Positions 4,981-5,374 of a stretch of DNA of 5,374 bases are shown here, piece by piece. Source of the DNA: CAWUKT01 sp041565275 (GTDB taxonomy: Bacteria > Bacteroidota > Bacteroidia > J057 > JADKCL01); the NCBI GenBank assembly GCA_041565275.1, contig JBFGVE010000171.1, positions 1 to 5,374 on the forward strand. Direction: 5' to 3'. Within the stretch, counting starts at the first letter, position 1. Each line of letters starts with the position of its first letter. A program made the position numbers and the translations under genes. The notes beneath the pieces are model-generated. The model was not told the DNA's origin. It ran no database searches and saw only the letters and a list, made by a program, of their open reading frames with translations.

Positions 4981-5374
4981 GACCCCATTCGGGTATTTCT
5001 CTGGTCCCAATCAGGCTGTCTCTTGACCGCAATGGAGTTACTCCTGACCCCATCTGGGTTGTGTTCTGAACCTATCTGAGTTGTGTTTCGACCCCAACTG
5101 AGTTGTACTCCTGACCCCAACTGGGTTGTGTCCGGACCCCAACTGAGTTGTGTCCAGATCATACCTGAGTGACAGCGTTACCCCAACCTGGTTAGATATC
5201 GATCTCACCTGGGTTGCTCTCTGACCCCATCGGGGCTGTCGCCCGACTCCATCGGGGCTGTCGCCCGACTCCATCGGGGCTGTCGCCCGACCCCATCGGG
5301 GCTGTCTCCAGACCCCATCGGAGATGTCGCCCGACTCCAACTGGGCTGTCGCCCGACACCATCCGGGCTGTCGC
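4981..5374. repeat. tandem array of 22-bp units (about 18 copies, continues past the window)
   Basis: Units start with GAC or a variant at 4981, 5004, 5025, 5046, 5068, 5090, 5113, 5135, 5157, about 5179, 5201, 5223, 5245, 5267, 5289, 5311, 5333 and 5355. Lengths run from 21 to 23 bp, mostly 22. The core is CCCCATCGGGG or CCCCAACTGGG, so most units contain a small dyad. Units 5245-5266 and 5267-5288 are identical. Units from 5223 on are close copies ending CTGTCGCCC; those to the left are more diverged, many with GTTGTG in place of GCTGTC. There are no spacers, so it is not a CRISPR array. Because 22 is not a multiple of 3 and the recent units lack stop codons in any frame, long open frames on the minus strand are by-products. 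The array looks richer in G/C than the rest of the window. Confidence 0.95.

Noticed and set aside
4911..5340. Open frames of 83 and 100 codons on the minus strand across the 22-bp array (repetitive RQPRWG/SGDSPDG-like products)
   Set aside because: They arise because the repeat unit has few stops and its length is not a multiple of 3, so all frames stay open. Unit lengths vary between 21 and 23 bp without keeping a frame, and there is no convincing start.
4981..5374. CRISPR array
   Set aside because: The units are contiguous, with no unique spacers between conserved repeats, and no cas gene is visible.

Overview
The window looks like an accessory region of a Bacteroidota chromosome. Three signs support this. 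A large secreted protein ends in a type IX secretion (T9SS) sorting domain. A TAnnTTTG-type promoter lies in front of a tRNA. The protein genes lack clear Shine-Dalgarno sequences. Every gene except the IS fragment at the left edge is on the minus strand. The species cannot be named from the sequence.

Layout from left to right. Positions 1-198 (+) are the 3' end of an IS982-type transposase cut by the window edge, with its probable right inverted repeat ending near 218. Positions 199-592 hold no convincing gene, but carry a 72-bp segment (458-529) that is a second copy of the 3' edge and downstream flank of a tRNA-Leu. Positions 593-2799 (-) are a two-gene unit: a secreted zinc metallopeptidase with IPT/TIG and T9SS domains (997-2799), then, overlapping by ATGA, a small BamE/SmpA-like lipoprotein (593-1000). 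Positions 2978-4324 (-) encode a 448-residue SIR2-family protein with the motifs of NAD-consuming anti-phage effectors. Positions 4519-4602 (-) are an intact tRNA-Leu(CAG) with its own promoter and a hairpin terminator. From 4981 to the right edge runs an array of about 18 tandem 22-bp units that appears non-coding.

The main observation is that the three protein genes sit exactly between two direct repeats 4,002 bp apart. The right copy is the 3' end of tRNA-Leu plus its terminator; the left copy is a slightly decayed duplicate. This resembles a small integrase-less island, or a cassette inserted at a tRNA gene, carrying a putative SIR2 defence effector and a secreted protease/lipoprotein pair. 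An IS on one side and a tandem repeat array on the other fit a variable chromosomal site. A decayed tandem duplication of the tRNA locus is the main alternative. No integrase or recombinase gene is visible between the repeats.
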